DNA of 49,616 nt from Planctomycetota bacterium (lineage in GTDB: Bacteria > Planctomycetota > Phycisphaerae > Phycisphaerales > SM1A02): contig JADFOJ010000013.1 of the NCBI GenBank assembly GCA_022562915.1, positions 1 through 49,616 of the forward strand, given 5' to 3'. The notes under the pieces are model-generated. The model was not told the origin of the DNA. It saw nothing but the letters and a program-made list of their open reading frames with translations, and ran no database searches. This document shows, piece after piece, positions 1 to 7,253 of the stretch (the first letter of the stretch is position 1; every line of letters begins with the position of its first letter). Both the position numbers and the translations under genes were made by a program.

Positions 1-332
1 ACATGCTGGAGCACCACTGGCTCCAGAACGTCAAGGTCCCCTGCAACGCGTCCTTCCTGGGCTGTGAGCCCTACTTCTTCAACCACAGCTTCCAATCGAC
101 GCCTGCGACACTGTTCTACGACTCGTCGGTCCGGATGATGAGCGTCACCGAGGCCCTGTCCTCCGACCGCCGTGCGCAGGTACAGACCGGGCTGGTGGGC
201 CTCTGGACCCGCGACACCACCTTCGGCAGCAACGGCTACTTCATCGACGACGCCTATGACTTCGCCGCGACCAGCTACCACATCCTCACCACCTTCGGCG
301 TCCGCGGCCGTGATACGGTCGGCACGGAATAA
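1..332 (+). CDS. C-terminal fragment of a probable pseudopilin-like protein (gene starts outside window)
   Basis: The reading frame is open from the window edge to a TAA at 330-332, so about 109 C-terminal residues are visible and the start is missing. The fragment contains HSFQSTPATLFYDSSVR and ends in TTFGVRGRDTVGTE. The 'nHSFxSTPxTLFYDgxVR' pattern is what I recall from C-termini of planctomycete prepilin-type (DUF1559-like) proteins, but the diagnostic N-terminal methylation segment lies upstream and cannot be seen. A strong GC hairpin follows 29 bases after the stop, consistent with this being the last gene of its unit. Function is therefore a recognition-based guess. The existence of the gene is well supported by its high-GC coding pattern and clean stop. 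Confidence 0.5.
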   Translation, partial: MLEHHWLQNVKVPCNASFLGCEPYFFNHSFQSTPATLFYDSSVRMMSVTEALSSDRRAQVQTGLVGLWTRDTTFGSNGYFIDDAYDFAATSYHILTTFGVRGRDTVGTE

Positions 333-360
333 GACAACCTCAACAAACATGTACCGTTGC

Positions 361-386
361 GGGGCCGCACCACCAGGTGCGGCCCC
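361..386 (+). terminator. GC-rich hairpin, possible terminator
   Basis: A perfect 11-bp stem (GGGGCCGCACC / GGTGCGGCCCC) closes a 4-base loop (ACCA), 29 bases after the upstream stop codon. No T-run follows (next bases GCTATCATT), so it is not a textbook intrinsic terminator. It ends 15 bases before the next start codon at 402, so it could also shape that transcript's leader. Confidence 0.5.
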
Positions 387-401
387 GCTATCATTGCCAC
401 C

Positions 402-1613
402 ATGCCCAGCCACGACGACCGGCCGATGGCTCTCTCCACGCGCTGCATTCACGGTGGCCAGCATCCCGATCCAAGCACCGGCGCCGTCATGCCGCCGATC
501 AGCCTGGCGTCGACGTACGCCCAGACTTCACCCGGCGCCCACCAGGGCTACGCCTACGCCCGCGGCCAGAACCCGACCCGCTACGCGCTGGAGCGATGCG
601 TGGCAAGCCTCGAAGAGTCGCCGCTGACCGAAGACGATGACCTGACCCAGGGCGGCTTCGCCTTTGCCTCCGGCCTCGCCGCGACCGCCGTCGCGCTGGA
701 ACTGCTGGACGCCGGCGACCACGTCGTGGCGAGCGATGATCTCTACGGCGGAACCTTCCGCCTGATGACCGGCGTGCGAGGGGCATCCCAGAACCTCGGC
801 GTCACCTACGTGGACACCACCGACACCGGCAGGGTCGCCGAGGCAATCACCGACCGGACCCGGATGATCTGGGTGGAGACGCCGAGCAACCCCCTGCTGA
901 AGCTTGCCGACCTCGACGCGATCGCCGAGATCGGCAGCCGCCGGGAGATCCTCACGATCTGCGACAACACCTTCGCGACCCCGATGCTCCAGCGGCCGCT
1001 GTCGCACGGCTTCGACATCACCATGCACTCGGCCACGAAGTACCTCGGCGGCCACAGCGACGTCATCGCCGGCATTCTCGTGACCCGCCGGCTGGACCTC
1101 GCCCAGCGGCTTCGCTTCCTTCAGAACGCCGTCGGCGCGATCCTCGGTCCCTTCGAGGCGTACATGACACTCCGCGGCATCAAGACGCTGGCGATCCGGA
1201 TGCGCCAGCACTGCCGCAGCGCCGCCCGCATCGCCGAATGGCTCAACGCACACCCGAAGGTCGAGCGCGTCGCCTTTCCCGGCATCGACGGGGACCCTCA
1301 GCGCGAACTGGCGCACCGGCAGATGCGGCTGGATTGCTCGCCCGCCGGTGGCGGGATGATCACCATGTGGCTTAGCGGCGGCCTCGACGAGGCACGCCGG
1401 TTCCTGGAGTCGGTGAGGGTCTTCACCCTTGCCGAGAGCCTGGGAGGCGTGGAGTCGCTCATCGAGCATCCGGCGATCATGACGCATTCGTCGGTGCCCC
1501 CGGACGCCCGGGCCGCGCTGGGTATCTCCGACAGCCTCATTCGCGTCTCCGTCGGCATCGAGGACACGGACGACCTCATCGCGGACCTCGACAGCGCGCT
1601 GGCCGCGGTATGA
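402..1613 (+). CDS. Trans-sulfuration enzyme: cystathionine gamma-synthase/lyase-type PLP enzyme
   Basis: A 403-residue cytosolic PLP fold-type I enzyme of the Cys/Met metabolism family, which handles cystathionine, homocysteine or O-acyl-homoserine substrates. The N-terminus has the family's T-R-C-I-H-G-G motif, then Y-x-R-x-x-N-P-T-R (YARGQNPTRYALE), which contributes phosphate and substrate contacts. The PLP lysine sits in HSATKYLGGHSD (Lys213 from the chosen start). The C-terminal SLGGVESLIEHPAIMTH block is typical. Length matches the family (about 380-400). The start is ATG at 402; an alternative is ATG 426, nearer the conserved LSTRCIHGG. The stop overlaps the next gene's ATG (ATGA at 1610-1613), so it is translationally coupled to phosphoglucose isomerase. 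Sequence alone does not separate metB, metC and cystathionine gamma-lyase roles, so no symbol is given. Confidence 0.88.
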   Translation: MPSHDDRPMALSTRCIHGGQHPDPSTGAVMPPISLASTYAQTSPGAHQGYAYARGQNPTRYALERCVASLEESPLTEDDDLTQGGFAFASGLAATAVALELLDAGDHVVASDDLYGGTFRLMTGVRGASQNLGVTYVDTTDTGRVAEAITDRTRMIWVETPSNPLLKLADLDAIAEIGSRREILTICDNTFATPMLQRPLSHGFDITMHSATKYLGGHSDVIAGILVTRRLDLAQRLRFLQNAVGAILGPFEAYMTLRGIKTLAIRMRQHCRSAARIAEWLNAHPKVERVAFPGIDGDPQRELAHRQMRLDCSPAGGGMITMWLSGGLDEARRFLESVRVFTLAESLGGVESLIEHPAIMTHSSVPPDARAALGISDSLIRVSVGIEDTDDLIADLDSALAAV

Positions 1614-3022
1614 CCGGGCTCCGCATCGACTACGCCAACTGTCTCAGCGAACGGGTGGGCGATCACGGTCTTGCCGCAAGCGACCTGGCGAGGGACCGCG
1701 ACCGGCTGCAGGCGCTCACGGAGCAGCTCAACACGTCCAGGGGTACCGGGTGGGAGCGATGGCGAACGCTGCCGTTCGATCCGGACCGGGCCGCCAACGT
1801 CGCGGCCGTCCGGACGCTGGTGAAGCGGTTGGCGCCGACGACGGACAACCTGGTGGTACTGGGTATCGGCGGCAGCGCCCTGGGCAACATCGCGCTGCAC
1901 GCGGCGCTGCGGCCCGGGACCTGGAATCTCATGCCGCGGGCGACCCGGGGCGGCCCGCGCCTGTTCGTGCTGGACAACGTCGATCCCGTCTTCGTCGGAT
2001 CGGTCCTGGACGAGGTTGCCCGGGACGACCCCGGTTTCTCGCGCACCGTCCTGAACGTGATCAGCAAGTCCGGCGAGACCGCCGAGACCGCCGCGCAGTT
2101 CATGATCAGTCGGGCACGGCTCGCCGAGGCGCTCGGCGCCGACACCGCCCGGCACATCGTCGCGATCACCGATGCGCGCTCGGGAACCATGCGCGAAATC
2201 TCTCTCGCCGAGGGGTTCGCCACGCTGCCGGTGCCGGAGGGCGTCGGCGGCCGCTTCAGCGTGCTCTCACCGGTGGGCCTGTTCTCCGCGGCGATGTGCG
2301 GGATCGACATCGAGGCACTTCTCGACGGGGCGGCGGAGATGGACCGGCGCTGCTCGGACACCGAGCCGTCAAGGAACCCTGCACTGATCCTCGCGTGGTT
2401 GCTCGTGGAGTTGACCCGGCGCGGCAAGTCGAACCACGTGCTCATGCCGTATGCCAACGCGCTGCACCCGCTGGCGGACTGGTTCCGGCAACTCTGGGCC
2501 GAGTCGCTCGGCAAGCGCGTCGACCTGGAAGGCCGCGAAGTCTTCGCCGGCCCGACGCCCATCAGCGCACTGGGCGCGACCGATCAGCACAGCCAGATCC
2601 AGCTCTACCGCGAGGGCCCCAACGACAAGGTGATCGGATTCGTCGAGGTCGAGTCCTTCGACCGCGACCTGGAGATCCCCGGCGGCGTCGAAGCCGAGTC
2701 GCTGCAATACCTTCCGGGATCCACGCTGGGCACGCTGCTGGCCGCCGAGAAGCGGGCGACGGAGTACGCCCTGGTCGAGTCGCAGCGGCCGAACTTCACG
2801 ATCACGATGCCGCGGCTGGACGCGTTCCACGTCGGCCAGTTCATCCAGCTCTGGGAAATCACCACGGCCGCCGCGGCCCTGATGATGAACATCGACGCCT
2901 ACGATCAGCCCGCCGTGGAGACGGGCAAGGTCGCGACCTTCGGGCTCATGGGCCGGCCGGGTTACGAGCAGTGGAAGACGAAGGTCGACCAGGCGCTGTC
3001 GTCACGGGAGTACGTCGTATAG
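1610..3022 (+). CDS. pgi: Glucose-6-phosphate isomerase
   Basis: A 470-residue cytosolic enzyme interconverting glucose-6-phosphate and fructose-6-phosphate in glycolysis and gluconeogenesis. It is near the length of the shorter, Bacillus-type isomerases. It shows the sugar-phosphate-binding SIS-fold motifs VLGIGGSALGN (about residues 83-93) and VISKSGETAETAAQF, the VGGRFSVLSPVGL block, and LGATDQHSQIQLYREGP around the conserved Gln/His region. The ATG at 1610 overlaps the TGA of the upstream PLP enzyme by four bases, so coupled translation is likely. The 3' end runs convergently into the minus-strand phosphatase frame, with a 77-base overlap. A palindromic repeat starts 12 bases after the stop. 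Confidence 0.93.
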   Translation: MTGLRIDYANCLSERVGDHGLAASDLARDRDRLQALTEQLNTSRGTGWERWRTLPFDPDRAANVAAVRTLVKRLAPTTDNLVVLGIGGSALGNIALHAALRPGTWNLMPRATRGGPRLFVLDNVDPVFVGSVLDEVARDDPGFSRTVLNVISKSGETAETAAQFMISRARLAEALGADTARHIVAITDARSGTMREISLAEGFATLPVPEGVGGRFSVLSPVGLFSAAMCGIDIEALLDGAAEMDRRCSDTEPSRNPALILAWLLVELTRRGKSNHVLMPYANALHPLADWFRQLWAESLGKRVDLEGREVFAGPTPISALGATDQHSQIQLYREGPNDKVIGFVEVESFDRDLEIPGGVEAESLQYLPGSTLGTLLAAEKRATEYALVESQRPNFTITMPRLDAFHVGQFIQLWEITTAAAALMMNIDAYDQPAVETGKVATFGLMGRPGYEQWKTKVDQALSSREYVV

Positions 3023-4322
3023 CGCTCTGTGTCTGGGTGGCACGGTCGACGGAGCGAAGCTTCGTCGCCCGTGGTGCGACGCCCGCCCACGGGCGAACTC
3101 GCTTCGCTCGCTCAACCGTGCCACCCCTCGTCTCCGGATACGAATCAAACACCTCGCCAAGCTCGTTCACGGCTTCGTGGCGCCGCGTCCGACCGTGGAT
3201 CGTGGTCACGATCACGTGCTTCACCGACTCCGCGCGCTCGAGATACCAGGTGGTGCGAGGATCGTGAACGTTGCGCGGAGCCACCCCCCACGCTCCGTCA
3301 CCGAGATACAGGATGCCTCCGCGATCGACCTGCCCGCCCCGGATCAGTGGCGTTCGCTTGTACGCGTGATCGTGGTTCTCATAAACAACGTCCACGGACC
3401 AGCGGTCGAAGAGGGGAACCCAGTGCTGCCGGATGAGCGGGCTCTTGCCGCCGTCGAAGGCCCGCACCGACGGGTACGCCGGCACGTGGTACACGGCAAA
3501 GACGTGCTCGACGTCGCTGCGATCGGCGAGCGTGCGCTGAAGCCACTCGGTCTGGGCACCCCCGATCGGATGGGTGTGCCCGCTGTCGAGCGCGACGATG
3601 GACATGTACCCGCCGAAATCCAGGACGCCGCATCCCTGCTCCCCGGGCCACGCGAACAACGAATAGAAGAACGGCGCCTCGGCGGGCGTCCTGTCGTACT
3701 CGCCGCGCACCTCGTGGTTGCCGATCGTGACGATCATCGGGATGAGCCGGCCATCGGAGGTGACCATGAACTCCTCCCACGCGTTGAGCCAGTGGAACCA
3801 CCGCGACACCCTCGCCGGCTCGCCGTTGTCATAGACAATGTCGCCTCCGATCAAGGCGAACATGGGGTCGCGCCGGGCGGCCTGGACGTACATCCGTTGG
3901 TCGAACCCTTCCCGGTACAGGTCGCCCCCGACGACGAACGTGATCGGCTCACCGGCGTCGGCCGGCATCGTACGAAAGGCGTAGTCGCGCCGGTCACCGG
4001 CGATCCGGAACCGGTAGTCGCCGCCGGGAGTCAACTCCGTAAGCTCGACGGTGTGCAGCAGATGGTCCGAGTGCGGCACCGGGCGATGCGCGCCGAGGGC
4101 GCGCTGCCAGGATTCCTCGCCGCGCGGAGTCCAGGTGAGCGCGTCGGACCCGTGCTCCGGACGGGTCAGCCAGTGGACGGTCATGGTCGTGGTCGGGTCC
4201 CGCTGCCAGGAAAGGTACACGGCCTGGGTGCCGGACGGGGGAAGGTCGCGTGTCAGTGCAACGTGGCACCCCTGGCCGAGGATGACCGACGGCACGAGCA
4301 CGACCAGCCAGCGACATCGCAT
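2946..4322 (-). CDS. Purple-acid-phosphatase-like metallophosphoesterase
   Basis: A 458-residue exported calcineurin-like phosphoesterase. The N-terminus (MRCRWLVVLVPSVILGQGC) is a signal peptide, possibly a lipoprotein signal with a weak lipobox. Next comes a fibronectin-III-like PAP N-terminal domain (QAVYLSWQRDPTTTMTVHW), then the metal-binding motifs of the family: VVGGDLY, LIGGDIVYDNG, TIGNHEV, VYHVPAY and ENHDHAYKRT (the usual GHxH varies to NHDH). The start is ATG at 4322, 10 bases after the GT9 stop, so the two genes are probably co-transcribed. No strong Shine-Dalgarno is visible. The catalytic domain ends around ...ELGEVFDSYPETRGG. The remaining roughly 60 residues are encoded by palindromic copy A and by the antisense of the pgi 3' end, so the native stop was probably displaced. 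Substrate is unknown. Confidence 0.82.
   Translation of the reverse strand: MRCRWLVVLVPSVILGQGCHVALTRDLPPSGTQAVYLSWQRDPTTTMTVHWLTRPEHGSDALTWTPRGEESWQRALGAHRPVPHSDHLLHTVELTELTPGGDYRFRIAGDRRDYAFRTMPADAGEPITFVVGGDLYREGFDQRMYVQAARRDPMFALIGGDIVYDNGEPARVSRWFHWLNAWEEFMVTSDGRLIPMIVTIGNHEVRGEYDRTPAEAPFFYSLFAWPGEQGCGVLDFGGYMSIVALDSGHTHPIGGAQTEWLQRTLADRSDVEHVFAVYHVPAYPSVRAFDGGKSPLIRQHWVPLFDRWSVDVVYENHDHAYKRTPLIRGGQVDRGGILYLGDGAWGVAPRNVHDPRTTWYLERAESVKHVIVTTIHGRTRRHEAVNELGEVFDSYPETRGGTVERAKRVRPWAGVAPRATKLRSVDRATQTQSAIRRTPVTTAPGRPSSSTARNPAGP
3035..3126. repeat. TGGCACGGTYGA palindromic element, copy A
   Basis: A 92-bp intergenic palindrome with outer arms GGGTGGCACGGT / ACCGTGCCACCC and inner arms around GCCCGTGG / CCACGGGCGAACTCGC. 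It lies between the convergent pgi (+) and phosphatase (-) genes. It shares its ends and core with copies at 15426, 17546, 31431 and 37305. The minus-strand phosphatase frame reads through it, so it also encodes that protein's C-terminal tail. Confidence 0.85.
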
Positions 4323-4332
4323 GGCGGCGAGT

Positions 4333-5427
4333 CTACAGTGCGATCGCGATCCCGTACCGTTCGCCGGGCATCGACCGGCCCTGGCGGCTGAGGCGCTCGA
4401 AGACCGCGTCGGCCACGGCCGAGGCACGAACCGCGTCGTCGTCCCACGCGATGCAACGATCGAAACCGCGCGGGCAGGCAGGCCCGCCGGCGTGGCAGGG
4501 CGCGCACTCGGCGCCGGCCGCCAGCGGCGAGGTGTCGCGGTACGGCGCCGCGTGTGCCCGGCTTGTCGGCGCGAACAGGGCGACCGTGGGCCGTCCCAGT
4601 GCGCCGGCGGGGTGCATGATGAACGAATCGTGGCTGACCACGACGTCAACGGCGCGAAGCCATACCGCCAGCTCGAGTACGCTTGCAGTCCGGCTCCGCA
4701 TGTCCGTGATCACCGGGGGACAGACCGGCAGGTTCCACGACGGGTCCGCATGGCCGAGCAGCACGCATCCCAGGCCCTGGCGAACCAGGAGTCCCACGAG
4801 CTCACGGAGCATCGCCTGCGGGTACGATCTGGGCGACTGTCCGTCGCCGACGGCAACCCCCACCAGCGGCACCGACGACTGCGCCGCACCGGCAGCGGCG
4901 ATCCTCGGCAGCTTCAATGCAAAGGACGGATCGGTGAGCGTGATCCCGAGTGAGTCCGCGAAGACCTCCGGCAACGGCCGGCCCGGCGACTGGCCGGTCC
5001 GGTGGACGCTCTCCATGCAGAGGTAGTGGTCGTAGGCCCGCCAGTCCTCCACGGCGAGCGGGTAACTCACGACCCGCGCGACGCGGGGTGAAAGTGCGAA
5101 CACCTCCGCCGGACCCCTCGTGGCGGCGACCTCGATCCGCAGCCCGGCGTGCTGTTGCCTCAGGCTCCCCAGCACCGGCAGCATCGAGATCGCGTCGCCC
5201 ATGCCGCCGATGAACGGGACGATCAGGCGACCCGTGAGCGTGGCCTCACGGTCGAAGCCTCGAGGTCGGGCCGGTATCGGGGAGACGTCGCTGAAGACCC
5301 CGGACTGCTGCCCGCCTGCGACCTCGACGTCGTGCATGACGTACGCCCGGCCGGCGTGCATCGTGATCGTGCTGCGGCCGTTCTCGACCGGCACCGTCAT
5401 CGTGGTAGGCACGGTTACGGCTTGCAT
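4333..5427 (-). CDS. GT9-family (heptosyltransferase-like) glycosyltransferase
   Basis: A 364-residue protein with the glycosyltransferase family 9 architecture. The GT-B N-terminal domain carries GGMGDAISMLPVLGSLRQQ. The C-terminal nucleotide-sugar domain carries VVSHDSFIMHPAGALGRPTV and VALFAPTSRAHAAPY, and a cysteine-bearing tail (CAPCHAGGPACPRGFDRC) is seen in many GT9 proteins. Such enzymes transfer heptose or other sugars to lipopolysaccharide cores or to proteins. The ATG at 5427 has AGAGG about eight bases upstream. It is co-directional with flagellin 1, but an intrinsic terminator at 5481-5512 separates them. The first 60 residues have no evident match and may be an N-terminal extension. 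A role in flagellin glycosylation is only suggested by position; LPS-type core synthesis is equally possible. Confidence 0.75.
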   Translation of the reverse strand: MQAVTVPTTMTVPVENGRSTITMHAGRAYVMHDVEVAGGQQSGVFSDVSPIPARPRGFDREATLTGRLIVPFIGGMGDAISMLPVLGSLRQQHAGLRIEVAATRGPAEVFALSPRVARVVSYPLAVEDWRAYDHYLCMESVHRTGQSPGRPLPEVFADSLGITLTDPSFALKLPRIAAAGAAQSSVPLVGVAVGDGQSPRSYPQAMLRELVGLLVRQGLGCVLLGHADPSWNLPVCPPVITDMRSRTASVLELAVWLRAVDVVVSHDSFIMHPAGALGRPTVALFAPTSRAHAAPYRDTSPLAAGAECAPCHAGGPACPRGFDRCIAWDDDAVRASAVADAVFERLSRQGRSMPGERYGIAIAL

Positions 5428-5480
5428 CGGCTGCCTCTTATCGGCCGAAGGTTCGGGGGCCCGTGAATTCAGCGACCCCG

Positions 5481-5512
5481 GAAAGAAACGCGGCGGCCGT
5501 CAGGCCGCCGCG
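5481..5512 (-). terminator. Intrinsic terminator after flagellin 1
   Basis: Read on the minus strand, a perfect 10-bp GC stem (CGCGGCGGCC / GGCCGCCGCG, 5489-5512) with a 4-base loop is followed by TTTCTTTC. It lies 32 bases after the flagellin stop, so it should end the flagellin 1 transcript before the GT9 gene. Confidence 0.8.
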
Positions 5513-5544
5513 GTTGAAAGCCTTCTTGTCCCGCGGGTTACGGG

Positions 5545-7026
5545 TTACCCGAGCAGCGCGAGAATCGAGGTCGGCTGGGCGTTGGCGATCGCCAGGGCCT
5601 GGGTTGCCGCCTGGCCGAGGATCTGGGCCCGCGTCAGCTCGGCGGTCTCCGCGGCGAAGTCGGTGTCGCGGATCGAACTCTCGGCCGCGGCCGTGTTCTC
5701 CAGCGCGATACCCAGACTGTTGATCGTCGCCCCGACGGTGTACTTCTGGAACGCGCCGAGGCGTCCGCGGAGGCTCGCCACCTGCTTGATGGCCTCGTCG
5801 ATGACCTTCTGGGCGGTGGTGAGGTCGCCGTTGACGACGTTGTTGGTGGCACCGGCACTGAGGCTGGCCAGGAAACCCGTTCCCGCCTTGCCCAGGTTAC
5901 CCGTGGTCACCGTCTCGATCCCGAGCGACACCTTGCCGGCGAGGTTCACGTTGGGCGACAGGTTGAAGTTCGCGCCGCCGCCGGTAATCGTGAACGCCAC
6001 GGTGTTGGTGCCACTGCCCGCGCTCGTGTTCAGCGTGCTGGACCCATCGATCTGGACGAAGACGTCGAAGCCGCCGGTCACCACGCGGGCCTCGAGGCCG
6101 TTGGCGGTGGCCTGCTGGCCGTTGATGCTCACCACGGCATCCCGGCCGGCGTCCTTGTGGTTGTCAAGGGCGCTCACGGAGGCGGCGCTGGCGAAGATGA
6201 AGTCGTTGCTCAGGGCGTTGAGTTCCTTGACGCGGACGAACTGCGAGGAGCCGAAGCCGGTCGAGCGGAACTCGACGCGGGCGGTGTCGACGGTCGACTG
6301 CGACGCCGAGACGCCGATGGCGTCCTTGAACGTGTTGATGGCCGAGATAATACTGGTCTGGCTCGTTCCGGAGGCGAAGGTGAACTGCTGCACGCCGTCG
6401 TTGCCCGTCACCTCGATCGTGATCGAGCCGTCGTTGGTGCCGCTGCTGAAGCTGACCGCGGTTGACAGGAAGACCGCCGCGGTCTGGCCTGACGTCAGCA
6501 CGGTGATGTCGACGTTGAGCGTCCCGCCGTCGGGGATGCGGGCCGAGTTGATCTTCACGTCGGTCAGGAGTGTCGAGTTCACACCCTCGACCGTGTAGTC
6601 GAAGGTGCCGTTGAGAAGCTTGGTTCCCTGGAAGCTGGTGTCGTTGGCCAGTCGATCGATCGTCTGGAGAATCGAGTCGATCTGAAGCTGGTTCGCGTCC
6701 TTCTCCTCGACGGAGAGACCGGCTTCGTTGGCGCTGGCGGAGACGAGCGCCTGCAGTTCGACCAGGAGGTTCTGGATTTCCTGGAGGCCACCCTCGGCGA
6801 CGTTCACGACCTGCTCGGCCCGCTCGGCGTTGGAGATGGCCGAGGTGATGGCCTTCTTCTCCGCCCGCAGGTTCTCGCTGGCGATGAGGCCGGCGGGGTC
6901 GTCCTTGCCACGGTTGATGCGCAGACCCGTGCTCAGCCGCTCCAGGCTGACCGCGAGGGCCTTGTTCTGCATGGCCAGCACGCGCTGCGCGAGCATCGAC
7001 GGGACATTGGTGTTGATCTGTGTCAT
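5545..7026 (-). CDS. fliC: Flagellin 1
   Basis: A 493-residue filament subunit. The N-terminal D0/D1 coiled-coil region has INTNVPSMLAQRVL, the flagellin signature LERLSTGLRINRGKDDPAGL and SNAERAEQVVNVAEGGL. The C-terminal D1/D0 region has SSIRDTDFAAETAELTRAQI and ends in PTSILALLG. The middle (about residues 150-400) is a variable surface domain. The protein has no signal peptide, as expected for type III export. The ATG at 7026 has GGAGG at the ideal distance. Upstream are a sigma-28-like promoter and a leader with five GGA triplets, and an intrinsic terminator follows, so it is a single-gene unit separate from flagellin 2. CsrA control is predicted from the leader and the nearby fliW-csrA pair. 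Confidence 0.95.
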   Translation of the reverse strand: MTQINTNVPSMLAQRVLAMQNKALAVSLERLSTGLRINRGKDDPAGLIASENLRAEKKAITSAISNAERAEQVVNVAEGGLQEIQNLLVELQALVSASANEAGLSVEEKDANQLQIDSILQTIDRLANDTSFQGTKLLNGTFDYTVEGVNSTLLTDVKINSARIPDGGTLNVDITVLTSGQTAAVFLSTAVSFSSGTNDGSITIEVTGNDGVQQFTFASGTSQTSIISAINTFKDAIGVSASQSTVDTARVEFRSTGFGSSQFVRVKELNALSNDFIFASAASVSALDNHKDAGRDAVVSINGQQATANGLEARVVTGGFDVFVQIDGSSTLNTSAGSGTNTVAFTITGGGANFNLSPNVNLAGKVSLGIETVTTGNLGKAGTGFLASLSAGATNNVVNGDLTTAQKVIDEAIKQVASLRGRLGAFQKYTVGATINSLGIALENTAAAESSIRDTDFAAETAELTRAQILGQAATQALAIANAQPTSILALLG

Positions 7027-7119
7027 TGTTGCCTCCGGTGGGGTCTGCCGACCCGAGCGGTCCGTTCTGCGTCCTGGTTCGTCCCGGCGGGCCCTGACCC
7101 GTCCGAGTACGCTCGTTGA
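7027..7119 (-). promoter_or_regulatory. Flagellin 1 leader with five GGA triplets (candidate CsrA sites)
   Basis: On the transcribed strand, GGA occurs at plus coordinates 7102-7104, 7082-7084, 7072-7074, 7061-7063 and 7034-7036. The third lies in ACCAGGACGC, close to the CsrA core ACARGGAUG. The last (ACCGGAGG) overlaps the Shine-Dalgarno, where bound CsrA would block ribosomes. This matches the layout of CsrA-repressed flagellin leaders such as Bacillus hag. Binding itself is inferred. Confidence 0.55.
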
Positions 7120-7147
7120 CTATCGTCGCGCGGCCCGCAAAACTTCA
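7120..7147 (-). promoter_or_regulatory. Sigma-28 (FliA)-like promoter of flagellin 1
   Basis: The minus strand reads TGAAGTTT-N12-GACGATAG, against the sigma-28 consensus TAAAGTTT-N11-GCCGATAA: 7 of 8 and 6 of 8 matches, with the spacer one base long. The -35 is at 7147-7140 and the -10 at 7127-7120. Transcription would start near 7112, giving a leader of about 90 bases. Confidence 0.55.
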
Positions 7148-7253
7148 TCGCTGGTGGTATTTCAGGCCAATTTCTCGGATGGTCCGGGCGGTTCACGGCG
7201 CAATAACCGCGCGGACGTTACGTCCGGCGGTCGATGCGACCCTTCTATGACAG

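Noticed and set aside
528-1487. Long minus-strand open frame opposite the PLP enzyme gene
   Set aside because: It is a shadow of a well-supported enzyme on the other strand, with no recognisable domain; high GC gives long antisense frames throughout the window.
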